Shown here: positions 10,694 through 22,300 of the stretch, in pieces
How positions within the stretch are numbered: position 1 is the first letter of the stretch
Layout of the letters: every line of letters starts with the position of its first letter
Source of the DNA: Ectocarpus siliculosus
Lineage: Eukaryota > Sar > Phaeophyceae > Ectocarpales > Ectocarpaceae
Direction of reading: 5' to 3'
DNA length: 64,000 nucleotides
NCBI GenBank assembly: GCA_000310025.1
Contig: FN649744.1
Coordinates: 1,097,775-1,161,774 of the forward strand
Program-made: the position numbers and the translations under genes
Notes under the pieces: model-generated
Databases searched by the model: none
What the model saw: only the letters and a program-made list of their open reading frames with translations
What the model was told of the DNA's origin: nothing

Positions 10694-13042
10694 CTACGCA
10701 ATTCGCTGGGAGGCCACGACGGTACCGGCAGCTTTGAACTCAAACACACAGAAGTCATCATCGAGATAATGCACGGGAAACACCGAGAGGCCGTCGAAGA
10801 ACATGGCTTTGCCAGCCGCCTGCACAAACCCATCCACCGGTGTCGCCGAGGATCCGGGCGGTTCTCCCGTCGGTCGGTCTTCGCCGCTTCTGTCCCACCA
10901 AAAACGCTCGAAAATAACCTGAACGACAATAATACCATTGAAAATGGCGATTTCGCAACAAGATAATGAGAGAATGTATGGGAACTCCCGGCCGGCTTTC
11001 TTCCTGGAAGGTGTCCATGACTTTCCGGGCAAGAAACATAAAGTACTTCAATAGTGATATCACCAGTAGCGACCACGATAGATGTTGTACGCTTCCGTGG
11101 GCCACTTCCCGTTGAAAACAAACAAACACGGTCCAAGTCCTATCTCCAGCCGGCTACATGTATGCGTACTTCTCCCTGTGGCGCTCGTCGGTGGTGTATA
11201 CCTGTACGGTCTGTCGCGGAGCTTCATTGGTACCCCCCTCCGACGCCGGCAGCACAACGACCCTGCCATCGGCGTTGAACCAACCCGACCCAAACACCTT
11301 GCTCTCGTACCGGGAGTGCGACACCATCCTACCGTCGTCGGACACGAAGTTGTACAAGACGCTCGGAAACTCGGTCAAAATCACCTGTCGCGAGTTTTGA
11401 GTGTGACTGGGGGGTTACTGGGAAGCGCGGCTAAAGTACATGGTGATGTGCGTCAGGCTTTGGCTCTGTCAACTACCGAACGTCCGTAGGTCGCTCCGCC
11501 AGCCACCTACACGTGCGAGGGCCAGGGGGGGGGGGGGGGGGGATCCCCTAACCCCCCCCCATCTTATTTGTACCCCCCCCCATTCCCTCCCAACGGGTTT
11601 ACCAAAATGGCTACCCCAAAGCGGAAATTTTTCCCGCCTTTGGAAAGGGAACGGGTCCCCAAGGACCCCTTTTTTCCCTAAAAAAAACGGGGGAATTGGC
11701 TCCCCCCCCTTCCCGAGGGTCTTAAATTGAGGAGGGGAACAAAATTCCCCCGTTCCCCTCCAACCCCTTGGGTTGTCCCCGGGGGGGGTTGAAAACTGAA
11801 TCGGGGTTGACCCCAGCCCGGGGAGATCAGCCTTTCATGCCGGGGAGGGCCCTTTCCCCCCCGGTCGGTTGGGCCCCAAAATTTGGAGGAAAATTTTTTT
11901 GGGGGTTGGTGTACTGGTGNNNNNNNNNNNNNNNNNNNNNNNNNNNNNNNNNNNNNNNNNNNNNNNNNNNNNNNNNNNNNNNNNNNNNNNNNNNNNNNNN
12001 NNNNNNNNNNNNNNNNNNNTTTGTTAGTCTCCAGGGGGCCATTTCCGGTGAAAAACAACAAACCGGGGTCAAAGTCCTATCTCCAGCGGGCAACATGTTG
12101 GAGTATTTCCCCGTGGGGCGTCAGGGGGGGGTGGTACCCTGTACGGTTCTGTGGGGGGGTTTCTTGGGAGCCCCCTTGGGAGGCCGGAAGCAAAAAGACC
12201 AGCCATTGGGGGTGAAACCAACCCGACCCAAACCCCTTGTTTTTTACCGGGGAGTGGGACCCCATCCTCCTTGTTGGGCCAGGAATTGGTCCAAGACGTT
12301 GGAAAACTGGTTAAAAATCCCCTGTCGGGAGTTTTGAGGGGGACGGGGGGGTTAAGGGGAAGGGGGGTAAAAGTACAGGGTGATGGGCGTCGGGTTTGGG
12401 TTTTGTAAATTCCCAAACTTCCGTGGGTCGTTCCCCCACCCCCTTCCACGTGGGAGGCCCGGGGGGGGGGGGGGGGGCGATCAGCTAGCACCACCACATC
12501 GTACTTGTACACTCCCCAATTCCGTCCCGACGGTGTTACCAACAATGCTACACCAAAGTCGTAATTATTCTCAGCATTTGGAATGTGATCGGCTCCTCAA
12601 GCACGCCTTCGTTCCATATAGAAATCGTGGCAATTGCATCACTCACCTTCGCGAGGGTCTGAATGTGAGGAGCGTAGCAGATTTCCCACGTTCCCTTCCA
12701 ACTCCTTGTGTTGTCCACGGTGGTGGTTGATGACTGAGTCGGTGTTGACCCAAGCACGTGGAGATCAGCATTCAATGCCGAGGAGGCCACTTCCTCCCCC
12801 GCTCGCTTGCGCTCCAGATTTCGGAGGAAACTTTTCTTGGCCGTTGCTGTACTGCTGCTTCCCCCAGCAGCCGTGGGCGCTGCCGCCGACAGCATGGATC
12901 TGCTGCCTGTGTCATGTTGATGCCGTATGATCGCAGTTGAAGTGTCAGGCAGCACTACTTGCTGCACGGAAGGAAGGAGGAACGCACTCCCGAGGTTCAA
13001 TGATATTGGCAAAGCAACCAGGAACAGGCTGCGCAGCACCAT
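10694..13042 (-). CDS. plastid-targeted fibrillin/PAP-like protein
   Basis: Three minus-strand exons, 12647-13042, 11202-11384 and 10694-10918, join in phase 0 with GTGAGT and GTATAC donors to 267 residues; an in-frame upstream ATG at 13117 would add 25. The N terminus is a signal peptide (VLRSLFLVALPISLNLGSA) followed directly by Phe at the cleavage point. This is the Ser-Ala-Phe hallmark of plastid import in algae with secondary red plastids, and a Ser/Thr/Ala-rich transit region follows. The mature part carries SWKGTWEICYAPHIQTL, SHSRYESKVFGSGWFNADG, VIFERFWWD and SVFPVHYLDDDFCVFEF. These resemble plastid-lipid-associated (fibrillin-type) lipid-binding beta-barrel domains of algae and plants. 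The role is therefore inferred as lipid or pigment binding in the plastid; the family assignment is from memory. The first intron contains an assembly artefact, and its true length is probably about 330 bases. Confidence 0.7.
11545..12477. other. assembly artefact: degraded false duplication around a 100-N gap
   Basis: Bases 11545-11919 are a corrupted copy of about 12478-12858, and bases 12020-12477 are a corrupted copy of about 11080-11544. Errors are mostly G and C homopolymer expansions and lost minor peaks, as in failing Sanger reads. The two halves flank exactly 100 Ns (11920-12019). Both copies meet at a poly-G tract (11525-11544 and 12461-12477). The simplest reading is two contigs whose low-quality tails overlap but were not merged, so the real sequence passes from about 11544 straight to about 12478. 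No exon lies inside. Confidence 0.88.
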
Positions 13043-13142
13043 CGTACCGGGGATGTGGCAGCAGCTGAGACACAAACACTGGGAGGGTGGCACAGAGCAG
13101 GACTGCTGCGCACGCACGGCTGAACGGCAGTGGAGTGAGTGA

Positions 13143-13187
13143 CAAAACGCGGCGTAATTGACTGCACTTCAATCACGCCGCGTTTTG
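13143..13187. promoter_or_regulatory. near-perfect palindrome between two divergent genes
   Basis: CAAAACGCGGCGTAATTGA (13143-13161) and TCAATCACGCCGCGTTTTG (13169-13187) are reverse complements over 19 bases with one mismatch, separated by a 7-base loop. The element sits in the roughly 260-base gap between the minus-strand plastid-protein start (13042) and the HECT-ligase start (13303). If the 13117 start of the plastid gene is used, it lies within 30 bases upstream. A shared operator-like site, or a hairpin in a 5' leader, are both possible. Confidence 0.6.
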
Positions 13188-13302
13188 CTACTGGTGTTTG
13201 TGTGTTTGTGTGTTTACTGCTGTTGCTGAAATGCACCCACAGAGAAGGCAAGGGTAGAAGGTGATCAGCACTTGCCCTGGCGTGGCATAGAAATTACAGC
13301 CC

Positions 13303-16300
13303 ATGTCATCATCGGATGCATCAGACCTAGTCGATAGCGACGACGCCGAGGTCTCGTCACCGCCGACGAAGTCATCCCGAAGCCGATTCCTGGAGCGTTC
13401 TGCAGGTGCTTCTTCGTCTGGGTCGAGGAAAAAAATAAGACCCAAAGGCGACAACGATACACGAGCCAAGAAGAGATCGCGCCTTGAGCGCTGTGGTGAT
13501 TCGACCTCGGGTGTTGATAGTCGAGGAGGGAAAGGTAAACCTTGGGGTGTGCGTCGCACGGGGGTGAGAAATGTAGCAGTGTGTGCTCTCTCTTTCTCTG
13601 ATCGGGGGCTCGTCGTGACGGGATTCAACATGACCGCCTGGCTTAGGATCCAACCTACAGAGTACACATATTTGCCGCCGATTAGCTTACACTGCTACCC
13701 TGCGCCTTTTCCGTGCGATCTATCGTGTACAGGGAGGAGCCGAAAGAAATAGACAAAAGGAGCACGCCGTAAATGTAGACCATCCGCGAATGAATATGGT
13801 GGTGCTTCATTCAACTCTTATCACCCTCCTTTGCTGCAACACGTTCCTTTATTTGCCTCCCAGGGAAAGGCAAGGCCGCGAGCCGCCCGAAGGCAGCGTC
13901 CGCAGCACCATGTGCCCCTGCTAGAAACAGGCGAGGCATTCGAAAAGATTACCTTCAGGAGGAGGAACGCTCTTCTTCTAGCTGGCACGGAAGCGGCAGC
14001 GACGATAGCGGTGGTAGCAGCGACGAAGGCGGCGGCGGAGGTCGGCGGGGGCAATTGGCAGATGGACGGAAAGACACCAGGAAAAACCCTCGTGTCGCCG
14101 CAAGTAGGAGGAGGGCAACCGCCAAATCGGGAGGGCGACTCGACAGCACGAGATCAGGCGCGAGAACGGAGGCCAGCACGCACAGGCAACGCCCACCCAA
14201 CAGCAGTAGCGTCAAAGCTCCCCCGCCCCGAAGAAAATCAGCAGTCGGGAAAGGACCGAAGCGTGCTGATTCGGACAGCCCGTACGCTGGCTGCGATGAT
14301 GCTGAGGACAGCGAGGAGGAAGACCAGGAGTTCATGCTCGAGGAAGACATGCCCGCCGCGGGATCAAGGGGATTGGCGACGCTGAGGGGAGGCAACGCCG
14401 CCCGGCGGCGGACGCGAGCAATATCACGAACCACCGGTGACACTGCTCACGGCACAGCGACTCGGAGCGGCGCGCGAAAGCGTCCGATACGCACGTCAAC
14501 TGCTGCAGGGTTCCCCCAGCTCTTGGAGTCCGCCAGTGATGATGACGATGATGACCAGAGCCTGCTAAGCGTGGCCACAGTGAAGCCGCCGATAAAACAC
14601 GCTGGTTCAGTGAGCGGCGATAGCCAAGCCGGCGGTGGTGGTGGCGCGACCTCGACTCTTACCCCGTTCGCACTCTCGGACGACGACGACGACGGCTGCC
14701 TGAGAAACACGGACAGTGACGATGATGGCACGGCGGGGGGAAGCGGTGGCGGCGGTGGCGGCGGTGGCGGCGACGGCGTTAGCAGCAATAGCAGCGACGA
14801 GCCCGTGCTGTGCCGGTGCGGCGCGCGGGATTGGCGGGACGGTACTCGGTGGATCCGCTGCGACGTCCCGGGATGCAGGACGTGGGAACACCTGGCTTGC
14901 GCGTACCCAGGAGAAGCACTTGAGGATAGAGGCGGAGAGGAAGGGCGTGAGGAAAAGGCCCACGTTTGCGGCGGTTGCCAAGCGAAGGGGTCATCCACCG
15001 CAGCGGCGGGTGCGACTAGAGGGGGACGACGCTCCCTGACACGCTGGGGCGATGATGGACCTTCGGCGCCGTCGCCCGCGCACTCGTCGACCTCGCTGTC
15101 GCCCCCTGTTGGCCAAAATACTCCCTCGGGTAGCCAGCGATCGCCCGGCGCCGGGAGTCCGAGCGTGAGGCGTTCTCAGCGGGTGTCCAGGCTGGAAGGA
15201 ATGAGGGTGCGGCTGCGGAAGAACGTCGTCGGGGACGAAGAATCTTGTTCTAGTTCCAACGACGACCCGAGCTCGCCACGTGTCGGCGTGGTAAGGATCG
15301 GCGGTGTCGACGGGGACAGTATCGACCACACGGAAGAAGACGGCGAATCGGAAAGCGACGGGTTCTGGGCGCCCGAGGGCCAGGTGGAAATCTCGCAAGA
15401 GTACCGTTGTCGGTGCGGGGCTACTCGCGGGGACGACCCCCGTGGTGGTGCAGGCGACGGGGACTGGGTGCAGTGCCATTCCGATGCGTGTGGGTTGTGG
15501 GAACACGCCGCGTGTTGCGACCACGGGTGCTCGGCTCCGTCGCGAAACGCAACAACCAGGAGGCACTTCTGCCTGGACTGCGACCCAAAGGGCAAGAAAC
15601 ACGCCAGGTGGGAGGACAAGATGCGGAAGAAGCTGAAACGCGAGCTCGCCGCCCGGCAGGCGGCGGCGTCGGGACGAGCAGCAACGGCGACAGCAACTGC
15701 TTCAGGCGTGGCGACGGTGACCGGAACGAAGAAAACGGAGGCGGAAAAGCGATTCGGGGCCATGGTTCGGGGGCTCTGGATGGCGGTTGTTTCCGGGAAC
15801 GCCCCCCTGGTTGAGAAGGCGTTCCGCGAAGCGGAAGGGTCGGATGTTCCTGTGAGACGGTTGGTATCCGCGGGCCCGCCCGAGGCATGTCCGAATGTTG
15901 TGTCTTTGCTAGCCGGTGGTCGTGCCCGCGACGGCGGGGCAGGAAAAGGGGCTGCCAAGGACGACGACAAGGCCATCGAGATCGAAGCCCCGTCGGCGAG
16001 CTACCCTCTCCCGGCGGGTTTGAGCCTCCTCATGGTCGCCGCGGGCTACTGGAAGGTCATCGCTGACGAGACAGCGGCTACGCTCGACATGTCTGCTGGT
16101 GCTGCTAGTGCCGCTGCTGCCACAGTTCTCCCCGACACCAGTTGCAGCGCTAAGGTTAGCAATACCTTGCCGTGTGCGGAAGACAGGCCGGAAAAGGCAG
16201 CTGGGGCGGCAGATCTTGGGGGTAGTATAGACCCGTTGCCTGGTACCCCAACGCTTCCGTTGCCTGTCGATGGGGTCGCCGGGACTGTCCGGTCTGGAGA

Positions 16301-19300
16301 ACAGGAATTAGTGGCAACAGCAAGCAATGCTCCGATTTGCAAGACGGCAACACGCCCGGTGGACGAAACGACTACCGCACGTCCAGGTCTAGTCGCTACA
16401 ACAGACGCCCGCGCTGAACCGGCCCAAACTCCTACCGCTAGGAGCACCAAAACAGCAGCGGCGGCGGCGACGGCGGTAGCTACTTGCACTGCTGCTGCCA
16501 GCGGGGCGGACTTCCCCCAGCTTGCCAGCGACGCGAGACTGGCGGTGCTCCGCTTGGTTCTGGAGCGCAGCCGCGAACGAGCGGTGCTCGGCGTCGATGC
16601 CGAAGGCAGAACCGCGTTGCACCACGCTGCTGCGGTCGGCGGGGCCGGCGAGGTGTCCCTTCTTCTGGAAGGGGAGCTAGGCAGAGGAGCGGCCCTCATG
16701 GTGGTGAGTTTTTGTATTGTACTTGACGGGCAGAGAACCCTGTACCTGCTACACTCACGGGCACAGCAACAGAGTGGGAGTTTGGATCTTGCGTGTAGCG
16801 TTCCCGCGGGCAGCCGGATTCACGGCATAGCAACTTTCTGGATCGAGTCCTCCTATTGTCTCATCCATGGGAAATGAGTGATTCTCCTGTTGGTAAAAAG
16901 TAAGAAATGCTTGAAAGAAACACCAACCAAAACGGTTCCCATGTTGGCACACAGTTGGAAAGGGGTTCATTTGGTCTACTTTTCCCAGAGGGGCAAAGGC
17001 CAAGTGCCCTTTAACGATCTGACGCAAAGCAGAATACCCTGTTCTCCCTTGAATAGACCGATGCCCGCGGGTTTTGTCTCCGCTGGCTATGTTTTCACGT
17101 GGGGTACGCATCTTGTGGCAGGCAACCCGCCACTGGGTTCGCCTTCAGGAACCTTCACATTAAGGCCCTACATATCCCTTGCTTCGGGGGGGTGGGGGGT
17201 CCGTGTGGCATGGGATGATCTAGACAGCACGGAGTGTGTTTGTACAACGAGATCAACTCTAGGTCGCTGTGTTTGGAGAAGTTGTGGGCCGGTCCCCGGA
17301 CGCGCCCCAGCGGAATCATGATCATCAAACGTCGCTGACCGGACACTATCTACGTCGTGCCGCTGTGCGGGGTTAGTGGTCACCGGTACGCTCTACTTGT
17401 CGTTCGCCACGTCTCCCTTGGTACCTCTCCGACAAGCACGGGGTGTTTTCCATGCCTTACTCTTCATTCCTTACGTACGTAGTTCCACCAATCATCAAGC
17501 GCGACAGACCACCAGGCTCCCACCCACGACCCCCCCCCCCCCCTCGGCCTTCTCTGCAGTCCCACGAGCGGCTCACGCCCCTTCACGTCGCCGCGGCCGC
17601 CGGCCACCCCGAGACCTGCGTCTCTATACTCCGAGCCCTTGCCCCCGGGCCCAGGGCAGCCGTACTGGAGGCGAGCGACGCGGGGACTTCGGACGAGACC
17701 GCCTTGCACCTGGCTTGCCTCGAAGGGCGCTCTGCCTGCGTACGGGTCATTCTGGACGAGGTATTGTTGAAATTGGACCGCGTACGGGTGAATCCCCCCC
17801 CCCCCGCCCACCCTTTGGAGGTGGTGAAAATTCCGGAGTTTGGTCTCTTTTGTGGGAAGGGGAGGGTGCTTCGAAGATTGTTTGGCACGGTTTGCATGAG
17901 AGCCACTCTACATCTTTGGACCGTGGAGGATGAGAGGTGGCGTGGGGTTGCGGACCAGCGACGCTCTAGGGGGCAAGCACATCTTGTTTTGGGCGAATAC
18001 AGGGGGGTTTCCGAAAGCATGAGCAGCACCGAAGGCCCTTCTTCCGGCCTCTGGCTTGCAGGTACCGCGCCAAAACTTTTTTGTCATCAGCTCCTTCGTC
18101 GTGCCAGGCAAGCCTGGCCGGTATTTCTGTTTTTCACCGCCTCCCCCACCTTCGTTGTAAGCTAGTGAAGGTACTTTTCTAGAAGAAATGGCCGGGCTCT
18201 CTCTCTCTTCGCCCACCAGGTGTCCGTCCTTGTCGCCGTCCGCCCGTCCGCCCGCAGGAATGCGGTCCAGGGAGCACGCACTGCCATTCTTCTTTCAGTC
18301 GTGCTGCCATTTTGCGACAGTCGGCTGACGGTTGCATCGAGGTCCACAGCTTGATTTTCGATGTATTTTGCCTCCACGAACCCGTGTCTTCCCCTCCGCT
18401 CGCGCAAAATAGACCGCGGAGCGCGTTTGTCCATGAGCATGCTCGGCTTGAAAGAGACGCGAAAGGGGTGCGTTCTATGCATATTCTTGGTCTTATCTGC
18501 CCTCCCACCCCCACCCCCGGCCCCTCGCCCCCGCCGCTTCTTCTTGCTCGCAACAGGACAGTAGAGTCGAGAGGGAGCTAGCCGACGAGATGACCAGTCA
18601 CGTTGTTAACGGCGTGCCGGCCGAGACCCCCCCCCCCCACATCCCGGTGGTGCTGGCGAGAACGGCGGAAGGCGCGACCGCGCTGATGGCGGCCGCCGGC
18701 TGCCCGTCTCCCTCTTGCGTGGGGCTAGTGAGTGAAGATTGTTTGCCTGCCATACCTACGTAAACAGTTCTACAGGTGTCCGCGCGGACAGCTGCCGCGG
18801 GTGGCGGAGCTCGCAATTTTTGGGGGGTCATGTGTATCGTTGCATCGCCAACGGTGGGCAGCGGTTGGGTAGCGCCAGGTGCCTGTTGTTACGGTGGGAT
18901 TTGTGGCGGCGTTGCTGAGATCGGCCCTCGCTGTTGTAGGCTTTGATGTCGGACCCACCGTTTCCGGCGCTGCTCTTAACGCAAAATCCTTTTTAGGAAC
19001 CTCTCGGCCTCTTTTTCTTGGGAGGCATTGTGGAGGGGCGTTGAACTGCTGCTGCTACGTTGTGCTGAGAAAACGCATCAGACGGCCGCCGGACTATTTA
19101 CCTCTTGGCCAGAAACCTGCCGCAGCGCACGCCCAAGCGTACACAGACAAACCTTCCATGTTACGGACGGGCCCCCCTTCCCCCTTGCTTCCCCGCCCGT
19201 TGTATGCGCACAGATCATTGGAAACCTAAGGCGGCGCATCATCCCGCATCCGCGATCGAAGCTGTCGGAGCTGAGGGCCGTGGACCAGTTGGGCATGAAC

Positions 19301-22300
19301 GCGTTGCATTACGCTGCCGGCCGAGATGCAGAAGGTGATCGATACGCCTTTTCGCCTTTCTTTAGAAAAAAACACAATCCGACGGCAGCTCGAGTAGGGA
19401 GTCCCAGCCTCATTAACTTCCCGGTTAACTGAACACGCACGTAGCTTTTCTAGGGGGGGGGGGCGGGGTTGTAAGCAAACCACCCTACTCTCTCCCGTGC
19501 CGTGTCTTGTCCCCTCGGGACTGCTCTCATGCATTACACGAGTTGGGAGTTGTCTCTTCATGGGTGGCTGAATCGACGCTAATCCCAGGTAGAATCCTGT
19601 TACGGGGGCAGCATGTTGTCTTCCCCTTTGCTTCCGTTCCCCCCTCTATGCATATATATATATATATATCTTTCTCTCTCTGAGTTGTGTTATTTCTTTT
19701 TTCATGACTGCTGTTGGTTTCTTGCGATTGGGAAACCGTAGTGCTTGGTAGACACTGACATGGCGCGTGCGTGCAACTGATACGAAGAGTCAACTCAAAA
19801 CCATGTAGAAGTACTTCTAGTAGCAGTTTCCAGCGCGTTATGTTGTGCGAGAAGTGCCGCAAGATCTACGTTAAACATGCAAAATACGCATGTCGCCTGC
19901 GAGGGGCAGGAACCCTGACTTGTTTTCGGTCCCAGGGGCAGCAGCAAGCCCACTGATGATTCCGAGGCGTTACCCATACGCGCTAGAACACCCTGCTGCC
20001 GTCCCTGGTGTCCTAAGGGGCTTGCACGATTGGTACTGGTCCTCCGTCGGCTCTATCCTTCTGGTTTTGTACGCTGCTCCAACTGTTTTGTTTTGTTTTC
20101 CTTTCCGTCTTGAAAAGGCCGCCATAACTCTCACCTCTCACAGACTTGAGTTACGCCGAACCAATGGCATGCTCTTCTGTCGTTCTCGGAACGCTGATCG
20201 TTCCATTTTTTTGTCACCACCAGTGGCATCGACATCTTTCGTTCCGAGGGTTGCGGCTACAAGCTCGAGCCCCCGCCCCCGCTCCGACGTAAGGGGGGGA
20301 AACTACTGCTGCCGATCTACGGAGATCTGCATGCACAGCTGAGAATGAAGTGTGCGTGACGTGTGCACGTGCGATCGGTGTGTTTGTTTCTTCTGCTCAA
20401 CCGTATGAAACGGCGAAAATCAGGCTCCGTTTCCGCTGCGAAGGCGGTTCTTGCCGCGGAGAGGTCGATCGCGTGCGATTACTCGGCGGGGTGGGGGGAG
20501 GAGGCGAATATCAACGCCGGAGACGCCAACAACCACGCTTCTCCCTTGCACCTCGCCGCGGCCATCTCTCACAAGGAAATGGTGAGGGGGGTGAGGGGAG
20601 CAAGAAAGAGAGAGGGGGGGTAGAGAGACAGACAGCGAGAGAGAGAGAAACAGTGGGCAGAGGGCATCACACGGGCGTACTGTACTCACAAGTATGTTTG
20701 TTCGGGGGTATTTTCTGTCATGCTGTTAGAGACATGCATTCAGCACGCAGAAATAAGAAATCGCGTCTTCCCTTTTAGGGGTAGAGTTGTACAACTCTTC
20801 CTTTGTGGGGGTGTTAGTGTGTGGAAGCCGGTTACACCCCACCCAGTTGCCTCTTGGCCCACTTTGAACATTGCCGTACCGCGGCGTACAACGACAGGAT
20901 CGCTCCTGGATGCCGGTCTCCATCCCACTCAGTTTGCGTTGTTCGCTATTTCGTGGCCGTTGCAGCCGACGGCGTCAGCACGATCCCTCCACGCCATCCA
21001 CGGCTCTCGAACAACTACAACAAAAATGTCGTACGTTTTTGGTGCCGGTTCGTCCAATTGCCCACCGCTGCGATTGCAGAGAGACGCGCTTCTCTTCACG
21101 GACCCCCCCCCCCCCCCCCCTCCAAACCAAGGTAACTCTGCTGCTAACCGAAGGGGCGAACTCGGTACTGGAGGATCGGCAAGGGTGGACGCCGGTCATG
21201 TACGCCGACTTCGGGGGAAGAAAGGTGGGCCATAAGCAACAGTGCAGGCGTGGCAAATTCGCGCGCGCGTGTGTGCCTCCGCTGCGACACGAACGGAAAA
21301 GCGCGACGGGGATAATAGTGTTGGCGGCGAATAATTCTCTTGCGCGCCCCACGTCATGCAGCGCTGACTTCGGGGGGCGGGGGGCAGAGGTAGTGGACCA
21401 TGCATCGGACTATTTTCGTATCTACCGCCTGCCAAGAAACCAACGAAAAAGACGAGGACACATATGCACAACGACGCACGAAACAGAGGTGATAGTAGAA
21501 CAGGAGTAAGGTGTTTTCGAAAGGCACACGCGCCGCCCCACTGCCCCCAAGACCCTAGCGCTCATCACAAAAGTGAGGGGAGGGGGGGAGACGGAACAAC
21601 GGCGAGACACCTCCCTACTAAAGAGAAAAAAAGTGAAACGGGGACAAACCGTCACCCTTGGTAGATACTAGGGAAGCAGGAAAATGTAACCAAAATTTCG
21701 TTCGAACGAAACGGAGGACGGCTGGGCAAGAGCTCCTTGGTGCATCTTGGTGTTGGGGGGCAAGGAGGGAGGGAAGGGTGCTGTACGTCGTTTGAGCTTG
21801 AGTGTTCTACCACAACTCACGTTTGAAGCCTAGTAGCGACAAACCCGCTTTGCCGGTACCAAGGCAAAACTCACCCTCCGTGTGCACTACAGGCAGGCAC
21901 CACATTCCCGAAAGGTCTTGTCCGGCACTTTCCCCAGCCCAACCCCGAAACAAGTTTGCCTTGGTGCCGCGCTCCACACAACAAACAGGGCAGCAAAATA
22001 GGAAGCTTTAAAACTCCCCCTGCCCTGCAGAGCACACACACGCGCATGCGGCCGTGGAGGGCGAGCCAGAACTCAACTCTCACCCTTACAGCCCTAACCC
22101 TAGCACGTTTCGTCCTCACCCGCTCCAGGAGGGCGCCGTGCTGGAGCTGCTTCAGCACGAGCCCGAGAAGCAGCTGGAGGCACTGGGCAGGGTCCTCTCT
22201 TCCCCCGGCGGCGGCGGCGGCGGCGGTATCGACCAACACCACCATTCTAGAATCGTGGAGGTCGTGCAGAACCTGGTGACCGTTCCCTCTTTCTTCTCCC

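Noticed and set aside
11545-12477. A recent tandem duplication in the plastid-protein gene
   Set aside because: Differences are homopolymer expansions typical of failing reads, and the copies face an exactly 100-N gap, so an assembly artefact explains them better.
14055-16877. A 940-codon open frame as a complete single-exon gene
   Set aside because: Its real part ends at the donor at 16703, and the frame joins upstream to 13864 and 13303. The tail past 16703 is intron.
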